Below are positions 1 through 9,920 of a stretch of DNA of 64,000 nt, piece by piece. Location: contig NW_026973669.1 in the NCBI RefSeq assembly GCF_035594125.1, positions 1,115,001-1,179,000 of the forward strand, given 5' to 3'. The notes under the pieces are model-generated. The model did no database searches. It was not told where the DNA came from and worked only from the letters and a program-made list of their open reading frames with translations. Within the stretch, counting starts at the first letter, position 1; every line of letters starts with the position of its first letter. A program made the translations under genes and the position numbers. The DNA comes from Scylla paramamosain (lineage: Eukaryota > Arthropoda > Malacostraca > Decapoda > Portunidae).

Positions 1-263
1 TGGCCGACAGAGACACCGGTGTGGAGTTTGGTCTGGTGGAGTGCTCCACATGCACTGGCAGGACTGGCAAGAAGGTAGCACCAGAAACACACACACTGGT
101 GAACAGGACTGCATTCAACACCTTGCCATTCAACACCTTGCTCAACACCCCACATGCAAGTGTTTGGGAACACAAGAGAATGCCACACTACAACACAAAA
201 AATGAGAAAAACAATCAACAAAGAATTACCTTAACACCTTGAAAAAGATTTGCAGGTCAGAAC

Positions 264-490
264 TAACACCAAAAAACAAGACTACTGCCACAAACCAGCT
301 GGCAGTACCAGTAGTGACTTGTGGGTGTGGTGTGGTGTGGTGACTGGCCACAAGACTACTGCCACAAACCGGCTGGCAGTACCAGTAGTGACTTGTGGGT
401 GTGGTGTGGTGTGGTGACTGGCCACAAGACTACTGCCACAAACCAGCTGGCAGTACCAGTAGTGACTTGTGGGTGTGGTGACTGGCCAAA
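264..490 (+). repeat. 74-bp VNTR, three copies
   Basis: Direct repeats with a 74-base period: the block ggcagtacc recurs at 301, 375 and 449. Each unit ends in a run of GGTGT. The array lies in the probable 3' UTR. The same array has five, five and four copies in the following units. Confidence 0.9.
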
Positions 491-504
491 AGGTTTATTC
501 TGAA

Positions 505-620
505 ATGTAATCTTGACAAACATCCTCACCCACACTGTGGTAAGGAAGTACAGGTGTGGTGTTTGTGGCAGTGTTTCTGTAGGAAGAGTGGTGTTGCCAG
601 ACACATCCAAACACTCCTGT
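505..620 (+). pseudogene. Two decayed C2H2 fingers in the 3' region
   Basis: Bases 508-537 match the inter-finger segment NL-x-K-H-ILTHT of the complete genes but lack two bases, which shifts the frame. Bases 546-620 encode KYRCGVCG in one frame and then, after a one-base shift, FCRKSGVARHIQT, so the first half and helix of a C2H2 finger can be read across two frames. The final His is lost. This is a relic of a longer zinc-finger ORF or of an older gene copy. All four units carry it with the same lesions. Confidence 0.7.
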
Positions 621-710
621 GGGGGTGAGGTGTTGTGGATGTGCTGGTGGTGTGTGAGGGACTTGGAGTGACTAGTGTTTGTGTGTTGTTACTTTGTACT
701 CAAGTGTTGG

Positions 711-716
711 AATAAA
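711..716 (+). terminator. Polyadenylation signal AATAAA
   Basis: AATAAA in a GT/T-rich context (TGTTGG before, CTTTTGTTGC after), about 2.07 kb beyond the zinc-finger stop when measured in the complete units. It is conserved in all four copies and is the best candidate for the end of the zinc-finger transcript. Confidence 0.6.
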
Positions 717-760
717 CTTTTGTTGCTAGAATGCTGAGTAATGTTGTTATACAGTAAATA

Positions 761-761
<1 letters not shown>

Positions 762-791
<30 letters not shown>
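762..791 (+). repeat. (GT)n microsatellite
   Basis: About 15 GT dinucleotides. The tract is longer in the other units. Confidence 0.95.
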
Positions 792-792
<1 letters not shown>

Positions 793-1000
793 AAAATGGC
801 CAATAATAAACTTGCCATGACAGACAGAGTAGTGGATGACTGGAATAGACTCAGTAGTCAGGTTGTTAGTGCTGAGTCATTACAGAGCTTTGAAATATTA
901 GACAAATGTATGGACAGGGATGACAGGTGGAAATAGACAGGCATGTTTTGTACAGGGACTGCCACGTGCAGGCCTGACGGCTTCCTGCACCAACCCTTGT
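792..1000 (+). mobile_element. LINE-C 3' fragment (end of reverse transcriptase ORF plus UTR)
   Basis: The frame ending at the TAG near 935 reads RVVDDWNRLSSQVV, then SLQSFEILDKCMDRDDRWK and stop. This is the typical C-terminal end of a CR1/jockey-type reverse transcriptase ORF (V-x-D-W-N-x-L followed by S-F). The UTR follows it. The element is heavily 5' truncated and begins directly at the (GT)n tract. Confidence 0.7.
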
Positions 1001-1400
1001 GTTCTTGTGTGCTGCTGCTGCTGCTGCTGCTGCTGCAAAATCTCTTCCTATTAATCCCTTTCTTTGCTGTGAATGCTTGTGGAGGTTTTACACATTGCTT
1101 TTAGTGCTGCGAAGTGTTGACTGTCGCTGTGAAAGGGTTGAAAGGTTGATGATCCTGGGAGGCAAAGAAAACTGCTGGTCTGTGCATCAATAGCCGTGGT
1201 GTTCTGATGGTCTGCCTTCTTCATCACTTCTCACCAAAACAAGAAAACAACAAAACTTGATTGAAAAACAAGCCACAGAGACAGGCAGAGCGGGTGGGAG
1301 TGCAGGGGAGAGGGAGAGGGAGAGAGGACGGTGTGGGAGACAAGACAGATATGGAGAGAGATGATACTTAACATTGCATCTCTTGCTATTCAAAGCTAGG
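1001..1400. other. No gene recognised; (CTG)n and purine-rich stretch
   Basis: Contains a short (CTG)n run at about 1010-1036 (read as poly-Leu or poly-Ala by chance frames) and a GGGAGA-rich stretch near 1290-1330. Short frames on both strands have no recognisable domain. The region may continue the LINE-C 3' UTR. It is conserved in the other units at 21150-21550, 38410-38810 and 53640-54040. Confidence 0.5.
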
Positions 1401-1502
1401 TGAGTGTGTTGAAGCCTCCCTCCTGAAAGAGTTCAAGTCACCGGCAGGGGGAAACAGCAGCAGGCAGGGAGTTCAGGAGTGTGCCAGTAAAGGGGATGAG
1501 AG
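1401..1502 (-). mobile_element. Antisense LINE-D 3' fragment flanking the minisatellite
   Basis: Read on the minus strand, this matches the last coding part and 3' end of the LINE-D elements (15745-16740 and equivalents), including the residues [11 protein letters not shown] and THLS. It anchors the adjacent minisatellite to a LINE-D insertion in reverse orientation. Confidence 0.75.
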
Positions 1503-2598
1503 ACTGAGAATACTGGTTAACTCTTGCATCAGGGAGGTGGACAGAATAGTGGTGAAAGATTGAGAATACTGGTTAACTCTTGCATCAGGGAGGTGGACAG
1601 AATAGTGGTGAAAGATTGAGAATACTGGTTAACTCTTGCATCAGGGAGGTGGACAGAATAGTGGTGAAAGATTGAGAATACTGGTTAACTCTTGCATCAG
1701 GGAGGTGGACAGAATAGTGGTGAAAGATTGAGAATACTGGTTAACTCTTGCATCAGGGAGGTCGACAGAATAGTGGTTAACTCTTGCATCAGGGAGGTGG
1801 ACAGAATAGTGGTGAAAGATTGAGAATACTGATTAACTCTCATTCAGGAGGTGGAGAGTATTGTGGTGAAAGATTGAGAATACTGGTTAATTCTTGCACT
1901 AGGGAGCTGCAGACAATAGTGGTGAAAGATTGAGAATACTGGTTAACTCTTGCATCAGAGAGGTGGACAGAATAGTGGTGAAAGATTGAGAATACTGTTG
2001 AACTCTTTCATTCAGGAGGTGGACAGTATAGTGGTGAATGATTGAGAATACTGGTTAACTCTTGCATTAGGGAGGTGGACAGAGTAGAGATGAAAGATTG
2101 AGAATACTGGTTAACTTGCACTAGGGAGGTGGAGACAATAGTGGTGAAAGATTGAGAATGCTTGTTAACTTGCATTCAGAATGTGGACAGAATAGTGGTG
2201 AAAGATTGAGAATGCTGGTTAACTCGTGCATTAGGGAGGTGGACAGAATAGTGGTGAAAGATTGAGAATACTGGTTAACTCTTGCATTAGAGAGGTGGAG
2301 ACAATAGTGGTGAAAGATTGAGAATACTGGTTAACTCTTGTATCAGGGAGAGGGACAGAATAATGGTGAAAGATTGAGAATACTGGTTAACTTTTGCATT
2401 AGGGAGGTGGACAGAATAGTTGTGAAAGATTGAGAATACTGGTTAACTCTTGCATTAGGGAGGTGGACAGAATAGTGTTGAAAGACTGAGAATACTGGTT
2501 AACTCTTGCATTAGGGAGGTGGACAGAATAGTGATGAAAGATTGAGAATGCTGGTTAACTCTTGCATCAGGGTGGAGACAATAGTGGTGAGAAAGTAA
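1503..2598 (-). repeat. 56-bp minisatellite derived from antisense LINE-D
   Basis: About 19 imperfect tandem copies (length divided by 56) of a unit containing GAGAATACTGGTTAACTC and AGGGAGGTGGACAGAATAG. On the minus strand each monomer encodes HHYSVHL, ARVNQYSQSF, a segment of the LINE-D ORF. Because 56 is not a multiple of three, the amplified array is not a coding repeat. Monomers towards the right end are more diverged than those at the left. Confidence 0.9.
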
Positions 2599-3080
2599 GG
2601 CCTCTTATCAAATTATATTGACATTTTTTGGCCAAATAGTTAGGAGTATATAAAATTTCAATAAAATTGCTAGCAAGATCTGCCCCCAAGCTTGAAAGAG
2701 GCAGAGACAGCAAGGAAGTGGTTCTCAGAGTGGGGTGTGACGAATAGACTGCATCAGTAGTCAGTAGGGAGCTGTGAAAGAAGACTGCAGCAGTGTGTGG
2801 ACAGAGATGGCAGGTGGAAATAGACTGCATCAGTAGTCAGTAGGGAGCTGTGAAAGAAGACTGCAGCAGTGTGTGGACAGAGATGGCAGGTGGAAATAGA
2901 GAGGCGTGTTTTGTACAGGGACTGCCACTTGTAGGTGTGATGGCTTCCTGCTCCAGCTCTTGTGTTCTTGTGTACTACTGCTGTTTGGAAGGCTCTGCAA
3001 TGGTGCCACCTTAAGTCCACTGCAACACACTTTTCCTCCAATGTACGATAATGTACCAAGGTCCTTAAGAATGGCATTTA
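2599..3080 (+). mobile_element. Second LINE-C 3' fragment, with a 76-bp tandem duplication
   Basis: The frame ending near 2895 reads RRLQQCVDRDGRWK and stop, related to the LINE-C end at 792-1000. The UTR (starting tgttttgtacagggactgcc) matches the other fragment. Bases 2743-2818 are repeated at 2819-2894 in this unit only. The preceding 2599-2740 has no recognised content. Confidence 0.65.
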
Positions 3081-3165
3081 TTGATTTTATGATCATTATT
3101 ATTATTATTTATTAATTTTTTTTTTACAGTGTCTCTCTTTAATAGAAATACAATAATAAAAAGTG

Positions 3166-3544
<379 letters not shown>

Positions 3545-5188
3545 ACAAGACCAAGAGTGACGACGATGGGAGGCATGAATGCGCACACCGGTGTTGTAGG
3601 TGAGGAGGTGAATAGGAATGGTGAGATGCTTGATGAGTTTGTGAGTGAGATGGACGTGGAAAACCTGAATGAGACCCTGGCGTGGTGTGGCAGGAAGCAG
3701 CAGTCTGCGATTGACTACAAGCTAGTGAATGGGAGGATGGTGAGAGTGTGTACTGCATGTGCATTGATGAGCACGTTGTGACGGACTTTGTCTCAACACA
3801 GTATGCTGGCGTTAGAATGTTGAATGGGAGAGAGGGAAGGAATGCAAAGGTTAGGAGGAGAAAGTGGAGATTGAGGCATGTAGCATGGGAGAATTTCCAG
3901 GTAGACTTGAGTGAAAGTGTGAGGAGGGAAGCCTGAATGGCGTGGATGAAATGAACGACAGACAGGATGCCGCAGCCAGCCAGCCAGACAGGGTACGTGA
4001 GAACGAGTGCCGGGAAGCGTGCATGTAAGCCGTGGTGGAGTGACGAGACGAGATTAGGGATGCTGGAAAGGAAGGAAAGAGACTAAATAGGGTGTGCAGG
4101 CAGTCGAGAAAGAGGAGGCGGAGAGTGAGCACCAGAATGCACGGACAGCGTGTGTGAGTCAGCAGCGAGTGACGAAGCGAAAGGTAATGAATGCTAAAGT
4201 TAGGTGTGAGAGAAGTGTGCTTCAGTCCCTAAGAGAGAAAGGTGTTGAAGCGGCCGGGAATGGCACAGACTCCTGAGTGGTGAGGGAATGCCTGACACTG
4301 ACAATGTGGAGAGCCTCGAGGTGAATGGGGCAGTGGTGACAGATGGAGAAAGAAGAAGGATGGTAGAAAAATGTACTTAGGTTTTATAGACGCAGAGAAA
4401 GCTTATGATAGAGTGAATAGAGAAATGCTGGGTAGAGTCTTAGAAAAGATTGGGTTGAGTGCAAAGGTAGTTAACATAGTGGGAAGTATGTATGTGGACA
4501 CAAGCACTACATACAGACTAGGAGATATAGAAACACACTGGGCGAAGAGTGAGAGAGGAGTTAGGCAAGGCTGCATTTTGTCACCAAGCCTTTTTAGCCT
4601 GTATACAGAGGAGTTAGCAGCCAGCAGAATGAGAAGATTGAATGCGGGAGTGAGCGTGGGCAATGACAAGATGTGTGCTTCTTTGTGCAGGTGATGTAGT
4701 GGCCACGAGTGAATCGGCAGATGAGCTTCAAAGTTTGTTCGGTGTTGTAGATGTGTATGGAAGGGACTCTGGTGTGACACGTAGCAGTGACAAAAGCAAG
4801 GTGAACAGGTCAGAGGATGGCGGAAACTCAGTGTGCAGACTGGGAGGCAATGAGTTGCAACAGACTGATGAATGCAAGTACCTGGGGATGTGGATGAGTC
4901 CGAATGGCTGTGTGAAGGCGAACAATGAAAAGATAAGCATGGTGAACCAGTGGGTGGGTCGACTAGGAAGTGCAGCAAGGATGAGAGCCAGTAAGTATGA
5001 CGTGCTGCGAGAACTTTGGAAGAGCGTGGCTGTTCCGAGCATTGTGTTTGGTATGGACGTGATTGTGTGGAATGAGAATGAACTAGAGAATGTAAAAGTA
5101 GGAGAGAATAGAGTAGCAAGAATGGCACTGAATGCACCAAGGTATGCAGCGATAGAGACTTTGAGGGGAGACATGGGCTGGAGTACTT

Positions 5189-5219
<31 letters not shown>

Positions 5220-6083
5220 CAGGTGGGGGAAGAAGTGTGTTAGGATGGCAGTTAAAAAAGGCTTGGAAACTAGGTGGGCTTTTCAGCGGCTTGAGGGGAC
5301 GCATGTTGAGAGTGACTGGAGTATGATTGCTAGAAATGGAGAGGGTTTAGATTGGGGTGTAAGAAAGTGGAAGAGTGAGATGGAGTAGTGAAACGTGGGA
5401 CTGAGTGAATGGAAGAGTAAGATGGAACAAAAGAGTACTTTGGCGTGGTATTGGCGAGAGAAAGAGGCCCCGACGTATGCTAGGTGGTATAATGGAAGCC
5501 TGAGAGGCGATCTCTTTCGAGCGAGGGCACAGTGTATGGATGTGAATGCAGGGAGTTACAGATGGTCCGAGTCCAGCAGCGAAGTGTGCCAGACGTGTGA
5601 CATGGGAGAGGATGAGACGGTGGAGCGTGTGGTGCTGGAGTGTGTGAAGTATGCCAGAGACAGGAATGAGATGATGCAAGTGGTGCTGAGGGAACTGGGG
5701 AACGTCACAGTGGAGAAGACAGGAAGGGAGTGGATGGTGTTGCTGCTGGGACTGTGTGGGGAGACGAATGGAAGGATGATTGAGGCTGTCAAAGTGTTTC
5801 TGCAGAAAATGTGGACCGCTAGATGTAGGAGTTAGTGGTGTGAAATATGGCGTCTGTTTTACGTTTGCCTTTTTTTTTTTTTTTTTTTTTTTTCCTCCCT
5901 AACGGGAGTTATCAATAAAAAAAAAGAAAACTGACATGAGCAATCCCCAGGTATGAAAGATGATGCATGTTTTTCTGTTTAATATTTTTGTTTTTTTCCT
6001 GTTTTTCGTACAGGATTTGCCGTTATGAAGGCTTGATTCAGGAGTAATCCCAAGCCTCCCTAGGCGTCAAAATCAAGATTAAG
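3545..6083 (+). pseudogene. LINE-A': old, 5'-truncated non-LTR retrotransposon
   Basis: A diverged relative of LINE-A starting in mid-endonuclease. Around 3567 it reads GGMNAH, then VNRNGEML and SAIDYKLVNGRM, matching the second half of the AP-endonuclease domain. Reverse transcriptase remnants follow at 4371-5190 (EKAYDRVN, RGVRQGCILSP, KYLGMWMSP) and the Cys/His tail at 5395-5835 (VCQTCDMGEDETVE). The YADD segment near 4690 is broken. Frameshifts, stops and a (GA)n run near 5190-5215 interrupt the ORF. The 3' UTR has poly-T, then AATAAAAAAAAAG, then a tail ending in AATCAAGATTAAG. Unit B carries the same copy. Confidence 0.85.
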
Positions 6084-6216
6084 TTCGAGCCACCCTGAAG
6101 AAAGAACTTTTTGGTGAGCTGTGGCGGTGTGTACAAGTGGCTTTGCCTTGCTCTCTGAGTTTTCTCTGAGTTTTGTGGTTTATGTTCTCTTGCCTGTGTG
6201 CTGAAATACCCTGAAA

Positions 6217-7188
6217 ATGGTGATGAGCGCGTGTGGTTCATGCGAGGAGAGTGTGGCGAACAGGCAAAGGGCTGTGGCATGCGAGAGATGCATGGCCTGG
6301 TTCCATGTAGCCTGTGTGGGCATGAGGGAGGCCAACATGAAGGCGCTGGGGTTCGAGCTTCTGGTGTTCCTCTGCAGGGAATGCCTGAGCAAGAGCCTCA
6401 ATGAGTGGAGGAACCAGGATGAGGAAAAAGAAGAGAGAGTGGAGCAGAGCACCCAGACAGAAAACCTGATGAAAGAGGCAGAAGCACAGACGACGAAGAC
6501 TGAAGAGAGAAAAGACCAGCAAGAAGTGGTGGAAGTGGCCAGAACAGACAGACGCCCAAGGAAGAAGAGAATGGTAATCAAGAAAGCCCCAGTACGTGTC
6601 ATTGGAGACAGCATGGTAAGGAAGACTCCCGACTTTGTGAGAAGGGAAATTGAGTGCACTAGCATGGGAGGTGCTAAGATCCAAGACGTCAAGAGGAAAG
6701 TCAAGGAAGAAGTGCAAGAAATGGAAGAGAGAAGCCTGCTAGTTGTCCAAGGAGGAGGCAACAACTTAGTAGAGGCAGGTGCTGAAGACACAGTAAAGGA
6801 AGTGATAGAAGCAGTGAGGGCAGCAGAAGAAAAGAAGATGTGTGTGGCTGTGGTGGGGGTCCTGCGGCGCCCACGGGAAGGAGTGCAGTAGGAGAAGGTC
6901 AGAAGAGAAACGAACCGCAAGATATGCATGGAACTCATGAAGGTCAAGATGGAATGGATGGCAGAGAAGAAGGGCAACGTGAGCTTCCTGGACATGGATG
7001 GGATCCTCGACCAGGACAAATTCTTCGGGACAGACGGGGTCCACCTCAACCACAACGGGAATGAGAGGCTAGGACGTCGACTGGCCGAGTGGATGAGGGC
7101 GAGGCAGGTGTGTTGTGTGGACGAGGAGGACCCACTGATGTCAGCGAACATGGAAGAAAAGAGACTAGCCAGGCAAGTAAATGTGTGA
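6217..7188 (+). pseudogene. LINE-A ORF1: PHD finger plus SGNH esterase, interrupted by TAG
   Basis: The frame reads 224 codons, a TAG at 6889-6891, then 98 more codons to TGA at 7188. Residues C6, C9, C22, C25, H30, C33, C53 and C56 form a C4HC3 PHD-type zinc finger with W28. A basic/acidic linker follows. An SGNH-hydrolase (esterase) fold then begins: GDSMVR (nucleophile S132), GGGNNL near 179-184, and beyond the TAG D273 and H276 in DGVHLN. PHD plus esterase ORF1 proteins are known from CR1-like LINEs. The TAG removes the catalytic Asp/His. The start could also be the second ATG, two codons later. Confidence 0.8.
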
Positions 7189-9788
7189 AGATTGGCTGTA
7201 TGAATGTGAGAGGATGGGGTGTGGGCAAGTTTGAGGATGTATGCAAGGAGCTCAGGGAGTGGAGGTTCGACTTAGTCGGGCTCACTGAGACTCACCTGAG
7301 AGATGATGTACGAATGGAGGGATGCGAGTATGTTATGACTGGAAAGGAGCGTAAGGCACAGGAAACGAGTAGAAATGGAAATGAGGAAATGAGTAGACAG
7401 TGTAGATGGCTGAAGAAAAAGAGGCATGAAAGCGATGAGGCAGAGAATGAGTATGAGAATGCATGGGCCGCGTATGTGAAGCAGCAGCGGTTCACAAGAC
7501 GAATGATAATGAATGCTAAAGTGAAGAGTGAAAGGAGTGTGATTCAATCTTTAAGGGAGAAAGGTATGGAAGGTGGCCGTGAATGGTACAAGTTCATGAG
7601 AGGTGAGAATATGTGAGGCAGTGTTGGCGTGGAGAGTCTAAAAGTGGAGGGTGTAGTTATAACAGAGAAGGACGGAATCAGGGAGGCAATCAAAGGGTTC
7701 TGGGAAGAAGTAGGTGGGATAGGTGAGATGTTTAGTGTGAGAGAAGGATGTGTAACACTGGAAAGGAAGAATGCAGATGAACTGGATGAAAGAATCAGTA
7801 GGGATAAAGTGGCGAGGTGTGTGAGAAGGCAGAAGAATGGCAAGGCAGCAGGTCCAGATGATATACCCTATGAGTTCTACAAGAATGGTGGGGAGATAGT
7901 GATAGACAGAATGACTGAGTTATTCAACCGAGTGTGGGATGAAGAGAGAGTGCCAAGAAAGTGGAATGAGAGCAGAGTGTGTCTGTTGCATAAGGGGGGA
8001 TTTAAGAGTAAGAATGAGCTGAAGAACTACAGGCCAATTGCATTAGTGAATACAGTAGGTAAAGTTTTCAGTGCAGTGTTGAATGAGAGACTGTGTAAAT
8101 GGATTGAGAGAGCTTGAGTGCTGGGTGAAGAACAGAATGGTTTTCGTAGGGACAGGAGAGCTGAGGACAATATGTTTGTGGTGAATGAAATGATTGAGAA
8201 GAAAAAGAAGGATGGGGGTAAATTGTACCTAGGTTTTCTGGATATAGAGAAAGCTTATGATAGAGTGAACAGAGAAATGCTAGGTAGAGTCTTAGAAAAG
8301 ATTGGATTGAGTGCAAAGATAGTTAACATAGTGCAAAGTATGTATGTGGACACAAGAGCTAGATACAGGCTAGGAGACATAGAAACAGACTGGGTGATGA
8401 GTGAGAGAGGAGTTAGGCAGGGCTGTATATTGTCACCAACCCTTTTTAGCCTGTATACAGAGGAGCTAGCAGCCAGGATGATAAGAATGAATGTAGGGGT
8501 AAGTGTGGGGAATGATAAAGTATGTGTGCTCCTTTATGCAGATGATGTAGTTGTTATGAGTAAATCAGCAGATGAGCTTCAAAGTTTGTTGGATGTAGTG
8601 GATGGCTATGGTAAAGACTTTGGAGTAAGGTTTAGCAGTGAGGAAAGCAAAGTAATGATTGTGAATAGATCAGAGGATGAAAGTAATGTGGTATGGAGAC
8701 TTGGAGAGAATGAGTTGAGACAGGTGCAAGAATACAAGTACTTGGGGATGTGGATGAGTCCTAGTGGGTGTGCAAAGGCAAAGAATGAAAAGATAAGTAT
8801 GGTAAACCAGTGGGTAGGTCGATTGGGAAGCGCGGCAAGGATGAGAGCAAGTAAGTATGATGTGTTGAGAGAAGTGTGGAAGAGTGTGGCTGTGCCATGT
8901 ATAATGTATGGTATGGATGTGATTGCATGGAATGAAAGTGAAATTGATAAGTTAGAAGTGGGCCAGAATAGAGTAGCAAGGATGGCACTGAGTGCACCGA
9001 GGTGCACAGCAGTTGAAGCCTTGAGAGGTGACATGGGATGGAGCACCTTCAGAGAAAGACTCACAAAAGCCACACTTAGGTACAAGATTAGGTTTGAGAG
9101 AATGGATGATGCAAGAATATCCAGGAAGGTGTACCTGTGGAATGAAAGTGGAAGCAAATGGAGGAAGAGATGCATGAGAATGACCGACAGGAATGGATTG
9201 CAAGTTGTGTGGGCGATAAGAATGGCTGGGAGGAATCAAAATGAGCGTGAATGGGTGGTAACAAGAGGAGGCAGAGTGGGAGCCGAATGGGATGTGAGAA
9301 AATGGAAGAATGAGATAGACAAAGAAGTGAAATGTGTGGGACTGAATGAATGGAAGAATGAAATGGAGAGAAAGAAGACCCTGGAATGGTACAAGGAGAA
9401 AGAGGCCCCGAGGTATGAAAGGTGGTATGATGGAAGCCTGGGCGGTGATCTTCTCTTCCGAGCGAGGGCACAGTGTATGGATGTGAATGCAAGGAGTTAC
9501 AGGTGGTCTGAGTCCCGCAGCAAAGTGTGCCAGATGTGTGACATGGGAGAGGATGAGACGGTGGAACATGTGGTGCTGGAGTGTGTGAAGTATGCCAGAG
9601 ACAGGAATGAGATGATGCAAGTGATACTGACTGAGTTAGGGCATGATAGGAATGAAAGAGTGGAGAAGACAGGAAAGGAACGGATGGTGTTGTTGCTGGG
9701 ACTGTGTAGAGAGGCGAATGAAAGGATGATTGAGGCGGTGAAAGAGTTTCTGGAGAGAATGTGGCGTGCCAGGTGTATGAACAATTAG
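7189..9788 (+). pseudogene. LINE-A ORF2 with endonuclease deletion and two stops
   Basis: One continuous frame starts with the endonuclease N terminus (MNVRGWGVG, GLTETHL). It then jumps near 7364 to the linker before the reverse transcriptase, losing about 815 bases relative to 27765-28580 in unit B. The loss keeps the frame. TGA codons stand at 7614-7616 and 8115-8117. From 8118 the frame is open for 556 codons and contains LDIEKAYDRVN, RGVRQGCILSPTLF, YADDVVVM and the C-terminal C-x2-C...H-x4-C motif. It cannot encode a working element. Confidence 0.85.
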
Positions 9789-9920
9789 GATAGAGGATGC
9801 TGTTCGTTTCTCTTTTTTTTTTTTTTTTTTTTTTTTCCCTTCTACAGGAGTTGCCGATCCAAAGGCCTGGCTCAGGAGTGATCCTGTGCCACCTGTACCA
9901 TTAAGATCAAGATCAAGATC

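Larger units (their letters stand above)
1..760 (+). other. Truncated 3' end of a further upstream zinc-finger locus
   Basis: The window opens inside the 3' region of another copy of the zinc-finger gene whose coding part lies to the left. The first 245 bases match the regions beginning at 19989, 37210 and 52529 almost base for base. They hold the last 73 codons of a 135-codon reading frame that is complete in the other copies. The stretch then runs through a 74-bp VNTR, decayed fingers and a polyadenylation signal. It implies at least four zinc-finger genes in the array. Confidence 0.8.
6084..9920 (+). mobile_element. LINE-A copy 1 of unit A (deleted, with stops)
   Basis: Begins with a 5' UTR of about 130 bases immediately after the tail of LINE-A' and ends in the 6-bp tail repeat (ATCAAG)n at 9905-9920. 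It contains ORF1 with an in-frame stop and an ORF2 lacking most of the endonuclease domain. The 3' UTR has a T tract and the conserved segment cctggctcaggagtgatcc. Confidence 0.9.

Noticed and set aside
1503..2598. CRISPR array
   Set aside because: The 56-bp periodic array has no constant repeat with unique spacers. The whole monomer is repeated, and the genome is eukaryotic.
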